A DNA stretch of 64,000 bases from Catellatospora paridis (GTDB lineage Bacteria > Actinomycetota > Actinomycetes > Mycobacteriales > Micromonosporaceae). The stretch is from assembly GCF_009720365.1 (NCBI RefSeq), contig NZ_ML769318.1, positions 62,001 through 126,000 on the forward strand, given 5' to 3'. Made by a program: the position numbers and the translations under genes. The notes under the pieces were generated by a model. The model did not search any database. It saw nothing but the letters and a program-made list of their open reading frames with translations, and was not told where the DNA came from. This document shows, piece after piece, positions 1 to 9,169 of this stretch. Numbering within the stretch: position 1 is the first letter of the stretch; every line of letters begins with the position of its first letter.

Positions 1-16
1 CGCGGCGGCCGCCGGC

Positions 17-43
17 GACGAGCGCAGCGAGGAGTGGGCGTGA
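17..43 (+). repeat. Short repeat carrying an SD and start codon, copy A
   Basis: The core GACGAGCGCAGCGAGGAG is followed by five bases and then GTGA. The GAGGAG part is the Shine-Dalgarno sequence of paaB and the GTG is its preferred start. The same unit recurs before paaC and, on the other strand, before the hydrolase near 38.7 kb. Confidence 0.7.
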
Positions 44-324
44 CCAGCGACGTTCCCTTGTGGGAGGTGTTCGTCCGGCCCCGGCGCGGGCTGTCCCACA
101 CCCACGCCGGCAGCCTGCACGCGCCGGACGCGGACATGGCCCTGCGCCACGCGCGTGACCTCTACACCCGGCGCCAGGAGGGCGTCTCCATCTGGGTGGT
201 GCCCGCCACGGAGATCACCGCGTCGAGCCCGGACGAGAAGGACTCCTTCTTCGACCCGGCCGCCGACAAGATCTACCGGCACCCGACCTTCTACGAGCTG
301 CCCGAGGGGGTGGCACACCTGTGA
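40..324 (+). CDS. paaB: PaaB, phenylacetyl-CoA epoxidase subunit
   Basis: Small PaaB subunit (94 aa) of the PaaABCE ring-1,2-phenylacetyl-CoA epoxidase, which starts aerobic phenylacetate breakdown in the cytoplasm. The sequence has the family pattern: WEVFVRPRRGLSHTHAGSLH near the N terminus, then DADMALRHARDLYTRR, and the closing HPTFYELPEGVAHL; the length is normal. A GTG six bases upstream is also in frame, but the GTG at 40 sits five bases after GAGGAG and is preferred. The catalytic subunit gene paaA is expected just off the left edge. The downstream genes paaC, paaD and paaE are on the same strand and in the usual order. Confidence 0.93.
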   Translation: MTSDVPLWEVFVRPRRGLSHTHAGSLHAPDADMALRHARDLYTRRQEGVSIWVVPATEITASSPDEKDSFFDPAADKIYRHPTFYELPEGVAHL

Positions 325-365
325 GCGAGCGCAGCGAGCGAACCATGGGCGCGGTGCCCGCCGGT

Positions 366-392
366 GACGAGCGAAGCGAGGAGCGGGCGTGA
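366..392 (+). repeat. Short repeat carrying an SD and start codon, copy B
   Basis: The core GACGAGCGAAGCGAGGAG is followed by CGGGC and GTGA, one base different from copy A in the core. It supplies both the ribosome binding site and the GTG start of paaC. A related GAGCGAGCGCAGCGAGCG stretch lies directly after the paaB stop. Confidence 0.7.
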
Positions 393-1093
393 GCGAGCTT
401 GCTGAGCGCACCGAGGTGGAGTTGCTGGCCCTCGGGGACGACGCCCTGATCGCGGCCCAGCGGCTGGCCGAATGGGTGTCGCGCGCGCCCACGCTGGAGG
501 AGGACGTGGCGCTGGCCAACATCGCCCTCGACCAGCTCGGCGCGGCCCGGATGCTGCTGGCCACCGCGGGCGACGAGGACGAGCTGGCATACCGGCGTGA
601 CGACCAGGGGTTCCGCAACTGTCTGCTGGCCGAGCTGCCGCTCGGGCCGGCCCGCGGCGACCTGGACTTCGGCTGGACGATGACCTGGCTGCTCATGCTG
701 TCGGCGGCGCAGCTGCTGCGCTACACCGACCTCGCGGCGGGCGCCGACGAGCAGGCGGCGGGCATCGGGGCGAAGGCGGTCAAGGAGTCGACCTACCACC
801 TCGACCACGCCACCCAGTGGATGCTGCGGCTGGGCGGCGGCACCGAGCAGTCGCACCGCCGGGTGCAGGAGGCGCTGGACGGTCTCTGGCCCTACGGCCA
901 CGAGCTGACCGAGGGCATCCGCGACCGCTGGCTGGCGCTGGTCGAGCCGGTGCTGGCGGAGTCGGGCCTGACCCGCCCCGCCGACCGCTGGCGGCCCGAC
1001 GGCGGCCGGGCGGGGCGGCACACCGAGCACCTGAGCTTCCTGCTGGCAGAGATGCAGTCGCTGCATCGGGCGCACCCCGGGGCGCAGTGGTGA
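389..1093 (+). CDS. paaC: PaaC, structural subunit of phenylacetyl-CoA epoxidase
   Basis: PaaC (234 aa) is the catalytically inactive ferritin-like partner that scaffolds PaaA in the epoxidase. The sequence is helical throughout and shows family signatures such as LEEDVALANIALDQLGAARMLL, YRRDDQGFRNCLLAELP and KAVKESTYHLDHATQWMLRL (cited in part); the length is slightly below the usual 250 or so. The GTG start lies inside the short repeat that also supplies its GAGGAG site. The stop overlaps a GTG in the paaD frame, so the two genes are tightly packed. Confidence 0.93.
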   Translation: MSELAERTEVELLALGDDALIAAQRLAEWVSRAPTLEEDVALANIALDQLGAARMLLATAGDEDELAYRRDDQGFRNCLLAELPLGPARGDLDFGWTMTWLLMLSAAQLLRYTDLAAGADEQAAGIGAKAVKESTYHLDHATQWMLRLGGGTEQSHRRVQEALDGLWPYGHELTEGIRDRWLALVEPVLAESGLTRPADRWRPDGGRAGRHTEHLSFLLAEMQSLHRAHPGAQW

Positions 1094-1140
1094 GCACGGC
1101 CGTCGCCACGGCGGCGCGGGGCGACCGGAGGGAGGGCGTG

Positions 1141-1611
1141 ATGACGGCGCAGACGGAGATCGCAAGGATCGCCGGTGCGGTGCCCGATCCGGAACTGCGT
1201 GTGGTCACCATCGGTGAGCTGGGCATCGTGCGCGGCGCGGAGCTCGCGGACGGCCGGGTCACGGTGACGATCACGCCGACCTACTCCGGCTGCCCGGCGA
1301 TGGACGCGATCCGCGACGACATCCGGGCCGCACTGGCCGGGGCCGGGTTCGCCGACGTCGAGGTCAAGACCGTGCTCAGCCCGGCCTGGTCCACCGACAT
1401 GATCACCGAATCGGGCTGGGCGGCGCTGGAGCGCACCGGCATCGCGGCGCCGGGTGCGTCCGGCACGCCGGCCTGCCCGCGCTGCGCGCACGCGCACGGC
1501 GGGCAGCCCACGCCGGTGCTGCAGATCAGCCGGTACGCCTCGACGCCCTGCCAGAGCCTGTGGAGCTGCCGCTCCTGCCTGGAACCCTTCAACGCGATCA
1601 AGAAACTGTGA
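1141..1611 (+). CDS. paaD: PaaD, Fe-S assembly protein for the epoxidase
   Basis: PaaD (156 aa) has an N-terminal MIP18/DUF59 domain (about residues 1-100, with PTYSGCPAMDAI around Cys51) and a C-terminal zinc-ribbon-like part with Cys112, Cys115, Cys143 and Cys146, ending CRSCLEPFNAIKKL. In the family it is needed for maturation of the epoxidase, probably of the PaaE cluster. The ATG at 1141 is chosen because GGAGGGAGGG ends about five bases before it. A GTG at 1090 that overlaps the paaC stop is in frame and would add 17 residues without a good site. Confidence 0.9.
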   Translation: MTAQTEIARIAGAVPDPELRVVTIGELGIVRGAELADGRVTVTITPTYSGCPAMDAIRDDIRAALAGAGFADVEVKTVLSPAWSTDMITESGWAALERTGIAAPGASGTPACPRCAHAHGGQPTPVLQISRYASTPCQSLWSCRSCLEPFNAIKKL

Positions 1612-1621
1612 GCACGCCGCT

Positions 1622-2671
1622 GTGAGCACGACTTTCCACGAGCTGACCGTCACCGCGGTGGAGCAGCTGACCCCGTCCGCGGTGGCGCTGACCTTCGCGG
1701 TCCCCGCCGAGCTGCGGCAGGCCTTCGCCTTCCGGCCGGGACAGCACGTCACCGTACGCCTGGACGACGAGCTGCGCCGCTCGTACTCGATCTGCTCGAC
1801 GCCCGCGCAGCTGCGTGAGCGGGGCACGCTGACGATCGGCGTGAAGCGGGTGCCGGGCGGGGTCTTCTCGACCCGGGCGCAGGCGCTCGCGGCGGGCGAG
1901 ACGCTGCCGGTGCTGCCGCCGCTCGGCCGTTTCACCACCGAGCTGGACCCGGCCCGCGCCCGCCGCTACGGCGCGATCGTGGCGGGGTCGGGGATCACGC
2001 CGGTGCTGTCGCTGGTGTCGGCGGCGCTGGAGACCGAGCCGGGCAGCACGTTCGCCGTGCTCTGCGGCAACCGCAGCGGCGCCGAGGTGATGTTCGCCGA
2101 CGCGCTGGCCGACCTGAAGGACCGCTTCCCCGGGCGGCTGCAGCTGGTGCACGTGCTGTCGCGGGAGATGCAGCCCAGCGAGCTGCTCTCCGGCCGGCTG
2201 GACGCGGACCGGGTGACCATGCTGCTCAAGGAGTTCGAGCTGGCCGAGGTGCAGGAGTGGTTCCTGTGCGGGCCGCTGGGCGTGGTGCGCGCGGCCCGCG
2301 AGGCGCTGGCGGCGGTGGACGCGACCGGCAAGGTGCACGTCGAGCTGTTCCACGCCGAAGAGGTCGCGCCCCCGGTCGTCGACGTGGCGGGCGGGGACGT
2401 GGAGGTCTCCATCGTCCTGGACGGACGGTCGACCGACTTCACCATGGACCGGTCCGAGCGGGTGCTGGACGCGGCGCTGCGCCACCGCGGCGAGCTGCCG
2501 TACGCGTGCAAGGGCGGGGTCTGCTCGACCTGTCGCGCGAAGGTGGTCTCCGGCGCGGTGCAGATGGCCGCGAACTGGGCGCTGGAGCCCGATGAGCTGG
2601 CCGCGGGATACGTGCTGACGTGCCAGTCCAGCCCCACGAGCGAGGAGCTGGTGCTCGACTTCGACGCCTGA
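1622..2671 (+). CDS. paaE: PaaE, phenylacetyl-CoA epoxidase reductase
   Basis: PaaE (349 aa) passes electrons from NADPH to PaaA. The N-terminal FNR-like half has the FAD motif RRSYSICST (residues 52-60) and a nucleotide-binding part with AIVAGSGITPVLSL. The C-terminal plant-type ferredoxin domain carries Cys296, Cys301, Cys304 (CKGGVCSTC) and Cys334, enough for one 2Fe-2S cluster. The GTG at 1622 follows the paaD stop by ten bases and gives a family-typical N terminus (STTFHELTV). It is the last gene of the paa operon in the window. Confidence 0.94.
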   Translation: MSTTFHELTVTAVEQLTPSAVALTFAVPAELRQAFAFRPGQHVTVRLDDELRRSYSICSTPAQLRERGTLTIGVKRVPGGVFSTRAQALAAGETLPVLPPLGRFTTELDPARARRYGAIVAGSGITPVLSLVSAALETEPGSTFAVLCGNRSGAEVMFADALADLKDRFPGRLQLVHVLSREMQPSELLSGRLDADRVTMLLKEFELAEVQEWFLCGPLGVVRAAREALAAVDATGKVHVELFHAEEVAPPVVDVAGGDVEVSIVLDGRSTDFTMDRSERVLDAALRHRGELPYACKGGVCSTCRAKVVSGAVQMAANWALEPDELAAGYVLTCQSSPTSEELVLDFDA

Positions 2672-2733
2672 GCAGGCCGGGTGTGACGGACCAGCCGGGC
2701 CCGGCGGGGCGGCGACCCGATAGTCTCGGGGGC

Positions 2734-3924
2734 GTGAGTGCGAACCGGGAGATCGACAGCATTGTGCAGCGGGCCGCGGACGGCGGCCGCATCAGCTCCG
2801 AGGAGGCGCTGCTGCTGTATACCGACGCGCCGTTCCACGCGCTCGGTGAGGCCGCGGACGCGGTGCGCCGCCGCCGCTACCCGGACGGCGTCGTCACGTA
2901 CCTGATCGACCGCAACATCAACTACACCAACGTGTGCGTGACGGCGTGCAAGTTCTGCGCCTTCTACCGGGCCCCCAAGCACAGCGAGGGCTGGACCCAC
3001 GACACCGCCGAGATCCTGCGCCGCTGCGGCGAGGCGGTCGAGCTCGGCGCGACCCAGGTGATGCTGCAGGGCGGCCACCACCCCGAGTACGGCGTGGACT
3101 ACTACGAGACCATGTTCGCCTCGGTGAAGCAGGCGTACCCGCAACTCATGATCCACTCGATCGGGCCCAGCGAGATCCTGCACATGGCCAAGGTCTCCGG
3201 CGTCTCCATCGAGGAGGCCGTGGTCCGCATCAAGGCGGCCGGGCTCGACTCGATCGCCGGCGCCGGCGCGGAGATGCTGCCCGACCGCCCGCGCAAGGCG
3301 ATCGCCCCGCTCAAGGAGTCGGGCGCGCGCTGGCTGGAGGTCATGGAGGTGGCGCACCGGCACGGGGTCGAGTCCACCGCGACGATGATGATGGGCACCG
3401 GCGAGACCAACGCCGAGCGCATCGAGCACCTCACCATGATCCGCGACGTGCAGGACCGCACCGGAGGCTTCCGCGCCTTCATCCCGTGGACCTACCAGCC
3501 CGAGAACAACCACCTCAAGGGGCGTACGCAGGCGACCTCGCTGGAGTACCTGCGCCTGATCGCGGTGGCCCGGCTGTTCTTCGACAACGTGGCGCACCTG
3601 CAGGCGTCCTGGCTGACCACCGGCAAGGACGTGGGCCAGGTCGCGCTGCACATGGGCGTGGACGACCTGGGTTCGATCATGCTGGAGGAGAACGTCATCT
3701 CCTCGGCGGGCGCCAAGCACCGCTCCAACCTGCACGACCTGGTCCAGCTCATCCGCACCGCGGGCCGCATCCCCGCCCAGCGCGACACGCTCTACCGGCA
3801 CCTGAACGTGCACTGGACTCCCGCCGACGACCCCACCGACGAGCGCGTGACCTCGCACTTCTCCTCGACCGCCATCGCCGGCGGCGGCGTCGGCAAGCAG
3901 CTCCCGCTGGTCGACGCCCGCTGA
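2734..3924 (+). CDS. mqnC: MqnC, cyclic dehypoxanthinyl futalosine synthase
   Basis: Radical SAM enzyme (396 aa) that cyclises dehypoxanthine futalosine in the futalosine route to menaquinone. The radical SAM motif is CVTACKFC (Cys68, Cys72, Cys75), followed by AFYRAPKHSEGW, typical of MqnC rather than of MqnE. The GTG start has no Shine-Dalgarno sequence; instead TAGTCT at 2721-2726 ends seven bases before it, as expected for a leaderless mRNA. A hairpin terminator follows. Its place near menG, menJ, the nuo genes and a prenyl synthase supports a role in quinone supply for respiration. Confidence 0.93.
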   Translation: MSANREIDSIVQRAADGGRISSEEALLLYTDAPFHALGEAADAVRRRRYPDGVVTYLIDRNINYTNVCVTACKFCAFYRAPKHSEGWTHDTAEILRRCGEAVELGATQVMLQGGHHPEYGVDYYETMFASVKQAYPQLMIHSIGPSEILHMAKVSGVSIEEAVVRIKAAGLDSIAGAGAEMLPDRPRKAIAPLKESGARWLEVMEVAHRHGVESTATMMMGTGETNAERIEHLTMIRDVQDRTGGFRAFIPWTYQPENNHLKGRTQATSLEYLRLIAVARLFFDNVAHLQASWLTTGKDVGQVALHMGVDDLGSIMLEENVISSAGAKHRSNLHDLVQLIRTAGRIPAQRDTLYRHLNVHWTPADDPTDERVTSHFSSTAIAGGGVGKQLPLVDAR

Positions 3925-3943
3925 TCGGCTGCAAGATCGCTGT

Positions 3944-3986
3944 TTCGTGTCAGAGAGTGCGACCGGACCGCACTTTCTGACACGAA
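3944..3986 (+). terminator. Hairpin terminator after mqnC
   Basis: Two 18-base arms (TTCGTGTCAGAGAGTGCG at 3944-3961 and its near-complement at 3969-3986, one G-T mismatch) enclose a 7-base loop. There is no T-run, as is common in high-GC actinobacteria. Confidence 0.75.
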
Positions 3987-4086
3987 CCCGTGATCAATCC
4001 CACGCTGTGCGTGACTGTTCGGCCTATGGGCCGCCGGCTGGACTCGCGGTTACCGTCCAGGGTTGGCGATTCGTGGGAGGACGGCG

Positions 4087-4896
4087 ATGGAACGGCACGT
4101 GATGAGGCTCGCGGCGGTGCTGACGGCACTGCTGGCCGGGCTCGGGCTCGCCGCTTCTCCCGCGTGGGCCGCCGGATCGGATCTCGCGGTGCAGTCGGCG
4201 GACGGCCGCGAGGGCGAGGTCGGGCAGACCGTGAGCGTGCCGGTCGGCCTCGCCAACAAGGGCCCCGACCCGATCGCGGCGAAGCCGGTGACGGTGTCCT
4301 ACCGGGCTCCGGCGGGTGCGGTGATCATCCGGGCGAACGGCGCGACGAACTGCGTGTACAACGTGGCTCGCACCACGGCGCGCTGCCAGCTCGGCGCCGA
4401 TTGGCGCGGTGCCCTCACCCTCAAGCCCGGCGAGTTCGTCAACCGCAACCTCGACCTGCGGATCGACCGCAAGATCACCGCTCCCGGCGCGTTCAGCGTG
4501 ACCTGCGGGTGCGACGCGAAGAAGTCGAACAACGCGACGAACATCGTGCTCAACGGCGTCACCAAGCCACTGCCGAGTTCAACTCCGTCGGCGAAGCCGT
4601 CGGCCTCCGCGTCGCCGACACCCAGCCCGTCGGCGACGCCGAGCGAGACGCCCGAGGCCACGGCGGAGCCGTCCGCCGAGGAGTCGACGGCACCGGCCGT
4701 GGCCGAGCCGTCGGAGCCGCCGGCGTCCGGCAGCGCCACACTGAGCGGGCTGATGCTGATCGGCTTCGGTGTCGTGCTGCTCGGCCTGGTCGGGCTGGGC
4801 GGCGCGGTGTATCTGTGGCGCGTGCGCGCCGGTCGCGACGATGACGGCGGCGACGACGGCGGCCACGACATGGACGCCACACAGGTGATCCGGTAG
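4087..4896 (+). CDS. Secreted, C-terminally membrane-anchored surface protein
   Basis: No family is recognised with certainty. The 269-aa product has a signal peptide (about residues 1-29, ending SPAWAAG), a beta-rich domain resembling DUF11-like adhesion modules (SDLAVQSADG, VGLANKGPDPIAAKPVTVSY), a Ser/Thr/Pro/Ala linker (about residues 160-215) that would span the wall, one hydrophobic helix (LIGFGVVLLGLVGLGGAVYL) and a short charged tail. No LPXTG motif is visible, so anchoring is by the membrane helix. The ATG follows GGGAGGACG. It stands alone between mqnC and menG. Confidence 0.75.
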   Translation: MERHVMRLAAVLTALLAGLGLAASPAWAAGSDLAVQSADGREGEVGQTVSVPVGLANKGPDPIAAKPVTVSYRAPAGAVIIRANGATNCVYNVARTTARCQLGADWRGALTLKPGEFVNRNLDLRIDRKITAPGAFSVTCGCDAKKSNNATNIVLNGVTKPLPSSTPSAKPSASASPTPSPSATPSETPEATAEPSAEESTAPAVAEPSEPPASGSATLSGLMLIGFGVVLLGLVGLGGAVYLWRVRAGRDDDGGDDGGHDMDATQVIR

Positions 4897-4950
4897 CGCA
4901 GTGTGGCGGCCGCCGCAGCGCGCCCGGACGGCGTTTGGCAGAGTGGCGCT

Positions 4951-5646
4951 GTGAGCCGCGCAGACCTGGATAAAGAGCCGTACGAGATCGCCGCCATGTT
5001 CGACGGCGTCGCGGAGAAGTACGACAAGACCAACTCCGTGCTGTCGTTCGGCCAGGACAAGGGCTGGCGTCGCGCCACCCGGGCCGCGCTGAGCCTCAAG
5101 CGCGGCGAGAAGGTGCTCGACCTGGGCGCGGGCACCGGCGTCTCCACCGAGGAACTGGCCCGCTCGGGTGCGTACGTGGTCGGCGTCGACCTGTCCCTGG
5201 GCATGCTGGCGGTGGGCCGCCGCGACCGGCCGCACGTGCCGCTGGTCGCCGGAGACGCGCTCGCGCTGCCGTTCCCCGACCACACCTTCGACGCGGTGAC
5301 CACGTCGTTCGTCATCCGCAACGTGGCGAACACCCCGGCCGCGCTGCGCGAGCTGGCCCGGGTCACCAAGCCGGGCGGCCGCCTGGTGATCTGCGAGTTC
5401 TCGCACCCCGTCAACGGCGCGTTCCGCACCGTGTACCTGCAGTACCTGATGCGCTCGCTGCCCGCGGTGGCCCGCAAGGTCTCCAGCAACCCCGAGGCGT
5501 ACGTCTACCTCGCCGAGTCGATCCGGGCGTGGCCCAACCAGAACGAGTTCGCCAAGATCATTGGCGAGAACGCCTGGACCCAGGTGAAGTACCGCAACCT
5601 GACCGGCGGCATCGTGGCGCTGCACAAGGCCGTCAAGCCCGCCTGA
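4951..5646 (+). CDS. menG: MenG, demethylmenaquinone methyltransferase
   Basis: UbiE/MenG-type SAM methyltransferase (231 aa), which catalyses the last ring methylation of menaquinone. Motif I is [16 protein letters not shown] and the family signature [15 protein letters not shown] precedes it; [17 protein letters not shown] and [16 protein letters not shown] are also typical. The GTG at 4951 is preferred: it has no Shine-Dalgarno sequence, but CAGAGT at 4939-4944 ends six bases before it, which fits a leaderless start. The gene lies between mqnC and menJ and so belongs functionally to quinone synthesis. Confidence 0.9.
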   Translation: MSRADLDKEPYEIAAMFDGVAEKYDKTNSVLSFGQDKGWRRATRAALSLKRGEKVLDLGAGTGVSTEELARSGAYVVGVDLSLGMLAVGRRDRPHVPLVAGDALALPFPDHTFDAVTTSFVIRNVANTPAALRELARVTKPGGRLVICEFSHPVNGAFRTVYLQYLMRSLPAVARKVSSNPEAYVYLAESIRAWPNQNEFAKIIGENAWTQVKYRNLTGGIVALHKAVKPA

Positions 5647-5695
5647 TCCACGCGTTCGCCGGACACGGCGCGCCCCGCCGCCGCAGGATCGAACC

Positions 5696-5917
5696 ATGCG
5701 GTACGACGAGAGCGCGGTCATCGGCGTCCTCGGCGGCGGTTACGGCGAGCCGCCGGTGCGCGTCGCCGAGCTGGAGGAGGCGGCCCGGCGCAGGTCGGCC
5801 GCCCGCCGGGCGACGCATCCCGTGCCGCCGCCCGCCCCGGATCCCGGTGTGCCCCCGGAACCGGATCCCGACCGGGTCCCTGACCCGACCCCCGACCCCC
5901 AGCCCGGCCCGCCCTGA
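5696..5917 (+). CDS. Small proline-rich protein of unknown function
   Basis: A 73-residue reading frame starting with ATG after AGGAT. The first 40 residues look like a short helical segment (VAELEEAARRRSAARRA) and the rest is almost only Pro, Asp, Pro-rich spacers and Gly (PVPPPAPDPGVPPEPDPDR). No family is recognised. Such Pro/Asp-rich tails can arise by chance in GC-rich DNA, so this may not be a real gene. Confidence 0.4.
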   Translation: MRYDESAVIGVLGGGYGEPPVRVAELEEAARRRSAARRATHPVPPPAPDPGVPPEPDPDRVPDPTPDPQPGPP

Positions 5918-5984
5918 CGCGGCCGCGGTCGGTCCGGCTCGCCTAGGTCCTGCGCGCGCTCTGGGAGCGCGGCCGGGCCGAATG

Positions 5985-6003
5985 TGCAGTTAGGTTCACC
6001 TAA
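5985..6003 (+). promoter_or_regulatory. Iron-box-like site (DmdR/IdeR type) before menJ
   Basis: TGCAGTTAGGTTCACCTAA matches 15 of 19 positions of the actinobacterial DmdR box TTAGGTTAGGCTCACCTAA, and its core GTTAGG-TTCA-CCTAAC is a perfect dyad. It lies about 100 bases before the menJ start, next to TTGACG (6017-6022) and TAGACT (6029-6034), either of which may be a promoter element. The match is read by eye against a remembered consensus. Confidence 0.6.
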
Positions 6004-6104
6004 CCACTACGGGTCCTTGACGCAGTTCTAGACTGCTCGCCGGACTTGCTTGTGAAGACTTTCACGAGCCCCGAACGAGCGTTAAGGCCGAGGTGGAGGT
6101 GAGC

Positions 6105-7373
6105 ATGACACCGACCGATGTCGATGCGGATGTGATCGTCGTTGGAGCCGGTCCCGGTGGCTCCGCCGCCGCCTATCACCTTGCCAAGCATGGTGCGAAG
6201 GTGCTGCTGCTGGAGAAGACCGAGTTCCCGCGGGAGAAGGTCTGCGGCGACGGACTGACCCCCCGCGCGGTCAAGCAGCTGATCGACATGGGCGTCGACG
6301 TGAGCCCCGAGGCCGGCTGGCTGCACAACAAGGGCCTGCGTGTCATCGGCGGCGGCGTCCGGCTGGAGCTGGACTGGCCCGACCTGGCGAGCTTTCCCGA
6401 CTTCGGCCTGGTGCGCACGCGCCTGGACTTCGACGACATGCTCGCCCAGCGGGCCGTCGCCGCGGGCGCCGACCTGCGCACCGGCCACAACGTCACCGGC
6501 CCGGTGCTCGACACCGACGGCCGCGTGGTCGGCGTCGAGGTGCGCACGCCCGAGGGCGACAAGACGCTGCGCTCGCACCTGGTGGTGGCCGCCGACGGCG
6601 TGTCCGGCCGGTTCGCGCTCGCGCTGGGCATGGCCAAGCGCGAGGACCGTCCGATGGGCGTCGCGGTGCGCCGCTACTACCACTGCCCGGCCAAGGCGAA
6701 CGACGACTACCTGGAGTCCTGGCTCGAACTGCGCAGCCGCGAGGCCGGCGCCGCGCAGCTGCCCGGCTACGGCTGGATCTTCGGGCTCGGCGACGGCCGG
6801 GTGAACGTGGGCCTGGGTGTGCTGAACTCCTCCAAGGCCTACCAGGCGACGAACTACCGGAACATGCTCACCGACTGGATCGGCAGCACGCCCGAGGAGT
6901 GGGGCCTGAACGAGGCCAACGCCGACGGCAAGATCCTCGGCGCGGCCCTGCCGATGGGGTTCAACCGCACGCCCCACTACACGCGGGGCATGATGCTGGT
7001 GGGCGACTCGGGCGGGATGGTCAACCCCTTCAACGGCGAGGGCATCGCGTACGCGATGGAGTCCGGCCAGCTGGCCGCCGAGGTCCTGATCCAGGCCCTG
7101 GCGCGCCCGGCGGGCCCGGCCCGGGAGCTGGCGCTGGCGGCATACGCGAGCGAGCTCAAGCGCCGGTTCGGCGGTTACTACCGAATCGGCGGGATCTTCG
7201 TGAAGCTGATCGGCAATCCGCAGATCATGAAGGTGGCCACGAAGCACGGCATGCCGCATCCCACGCTCATGCGGTTCGTGCTCAAGTTGCTGGCCAACCT
7301 CACCGATCCGCGGGGCGGCGACTCCATGGACCGGATCATCAATGCCATGTCCCGCGTGGCACCCGCGGTGTAG
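6105..7373 (+). CDS. menJ: MenJ-type geranylgeranyl/menaquinone reductase
   Basis: FAD-dependent oxidoreductase (422 aa) of the geranylgeranyl reductase family, which in mycobacteria (MenJ) saturates a double bond in the menaquinone side chain. The FAD-binding GAGPGGSAAAYHLA motif opens the protein and the second FAD contact VGDSGGMVNPFNGEGIAYAM lies in the C-terminal half; PREKVCGDGLTPRAV is a family signature. The ATG at 6105 follows GGAGG by five bases. An iron-box-like site lies upstream. nuoA follows 79 bases later on the same strand, so co-transcription with the nuo operon is possible. Confidence 0.87.
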   Translation: MTPTDVDADVIVVGAGPGGSAAAYHLAKHGAKVLLLEKTEFPREKVCGDGLTPRAVKQLIDMGVDVSPEAGWLHNKGLRVIGGGVRLELDWPDLASFPDFGLVRTRLDFDDMLAQRAVAAGADLRTGHNVTGPVLDTDGRVVGVEVRTPEGDKTLRSHLVVAADGVSGRFALALGMAKREDRPMGVAVRRYYHCPAKANDDYLESWLELRSREAGAAQLPGYGWIFGLGDGRVNVGLGVLNSSKAYQATNYRNMLTDWIGSTPEEWGLNEANADGKILGAALPMGFNRTPHYTRGMMLVGDSGGMVNPFNGEGIAYAMESGQLAAEVLIQALARPAGPARELALAAYASELKRRFGGYYRIGGIFVKLIGNPQIMKVATKHGMPHPTLMRFVLKLLANLTDPRGGDSMDRIINAMSRVAPAV

Positions 7374-7452
7374 CGGGCCGCGGGGCGAGGATCATAATCC
7401 GAGCTGCAAGCAGGCGAAACACTAATCAACCGGGAAGAAAGGACGTAGGCAG

Positions 7453-7821
7453 GTGTCGCTCTCCGCGTACGTGCCCATCGTTGGGCTCTTCGCGCTGGCC
7501 GCGGCCTTCGGGCTTTTCTCGGTCACGGCCGCGCCCTTCATCGGACCCCGCCGCTTCAACAAGGCGAAGCTCGACGCCTACGAGTGCGGCATCGAGCCGA
7601 CCCCGCAGCCGATCGGCGGCGGGCGCTTCCCGATCAAGTTCTACTTGACCGCGATGCTCTTCATCGTCTTCGACATCGAGATCATCTTCCTCTACCCCTG
7701 GGCTGTCACCTTCGACAGCTTCCAGGGGTGGTTCGTCTTCGTCGAGATGCTTCTGTTCATCGGCACGGTGTTCATCGCGTACGCCTATGTATGGCGTCGC
7801 GGTGGCCTGGATTGGGACTGA
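7453..7821 (+). CDS. nuoA: NuoA, NADH:quinone oxidoreductase subunit A
   Basis: First gene of the complex I operon; 122 aa with three membrane helices. Family signatures are [22 protein letters not shown] and [16 protein letters not shown] (partly quoted), which include the acidic residues near the quinone channel. GTG start, with GAAAGGAC upstream at slightly long spacing. The gap before it, after menJ, contains CATAAT and TAATCA stretches that could be promoter elements, but nothing decisive. Confidence 0.96.
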   Translation: MSLSAYVPIVGLFALAAAFGLFSVTAAPFIGPRRFNKAKLDAYECGIEPTPQPIGGGRFPIKFYLTAMLFIVFDIEIIFLYPWAVTFDSFQGWFVFVEMLLFIGTVFIAYAYVWRRGGLDWD

Positions 7822-7822
7822 C

Positions 7823-8475
<653 letters not shown>

Positions 8476-8479
<4 letters not shown>

Positions 8480-9114
8480 CCACCCAGGGTGAAGGACTGT
8501 TCGGGGTCACCGGCACCGGTGACACCTCCGGCATGGGCGGCCTGGTCCGCAAGCGGCCGGTGCAGCTGGACGCGCAGCGGCCGCTCGGCGGCTGGTACGA
8601 CGAGGTCGTGGACGCGCTGGAGGAGGCCTACCCGGGCTTCTCCGACGCGATCGAGCGCGTCGTCATCGACCGCGGCGAGCTGACCCTGCACATCGTCCCG
8701 GCGAAGATCGCCGAGGTGTGCCAGATCCTGCGCGACGACCTGTCGCTGCGCTACGAGCTGTGCTCGTCGGTGTCCGGCGTGGACTACATCGCCGAGGAGC
8801 GCCGCCTGCACGCGGTGTACCACCTCACCTCGATGACCTACCGCCGCCGCATCCGCCTGGAGTGCGCGGTCACCGCGGCCGACCCGCACCTGCCCAGCGT
8901 CACCTCGGTCTACCCGACCGCGGACTGGCAGGAGCGGGAGGCATACGACATGTTCGGCATCGTCTTCGACGGCCACCCGAACCTGACCCGCATCCTCATG
9001 CCGGACGACTGGGACGGTTTCCCGCAGCGCAAGGACTACCCGCTGGGTGGCGTGCCGGTCGAGTACAAGGGCGCCGAGATCCCGCCGCCCGACTCACGGA
9101 GGGCGTACCGGTGA
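8476..9114 (+). CDS. nuoC: NuoC, 30-kDa subunit
   Basis: Hydrophilic peripheral-arm subunit C (212 aa), separate from NuoD here rather than fused as in E. coli. Signatures are [22 protein letters not shown] (partial), [20 protein letters not shown] and [20 protein letters not shown]. The start is a GTGA overlap with nuoB. A poorly conserved N-terminal stretch (about 35 residues) precedes the domain. After the stop comes a 55-base spacer with degenerate GAGCG/AAGCG repeats before nuoD. Confidence 0.95.
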
Positions 9115-9169
9115 GCGCGAGGAACGAAGCGAAGCGTAGTACCGCAAGCGCCACCTTCAGGAGGCACCG

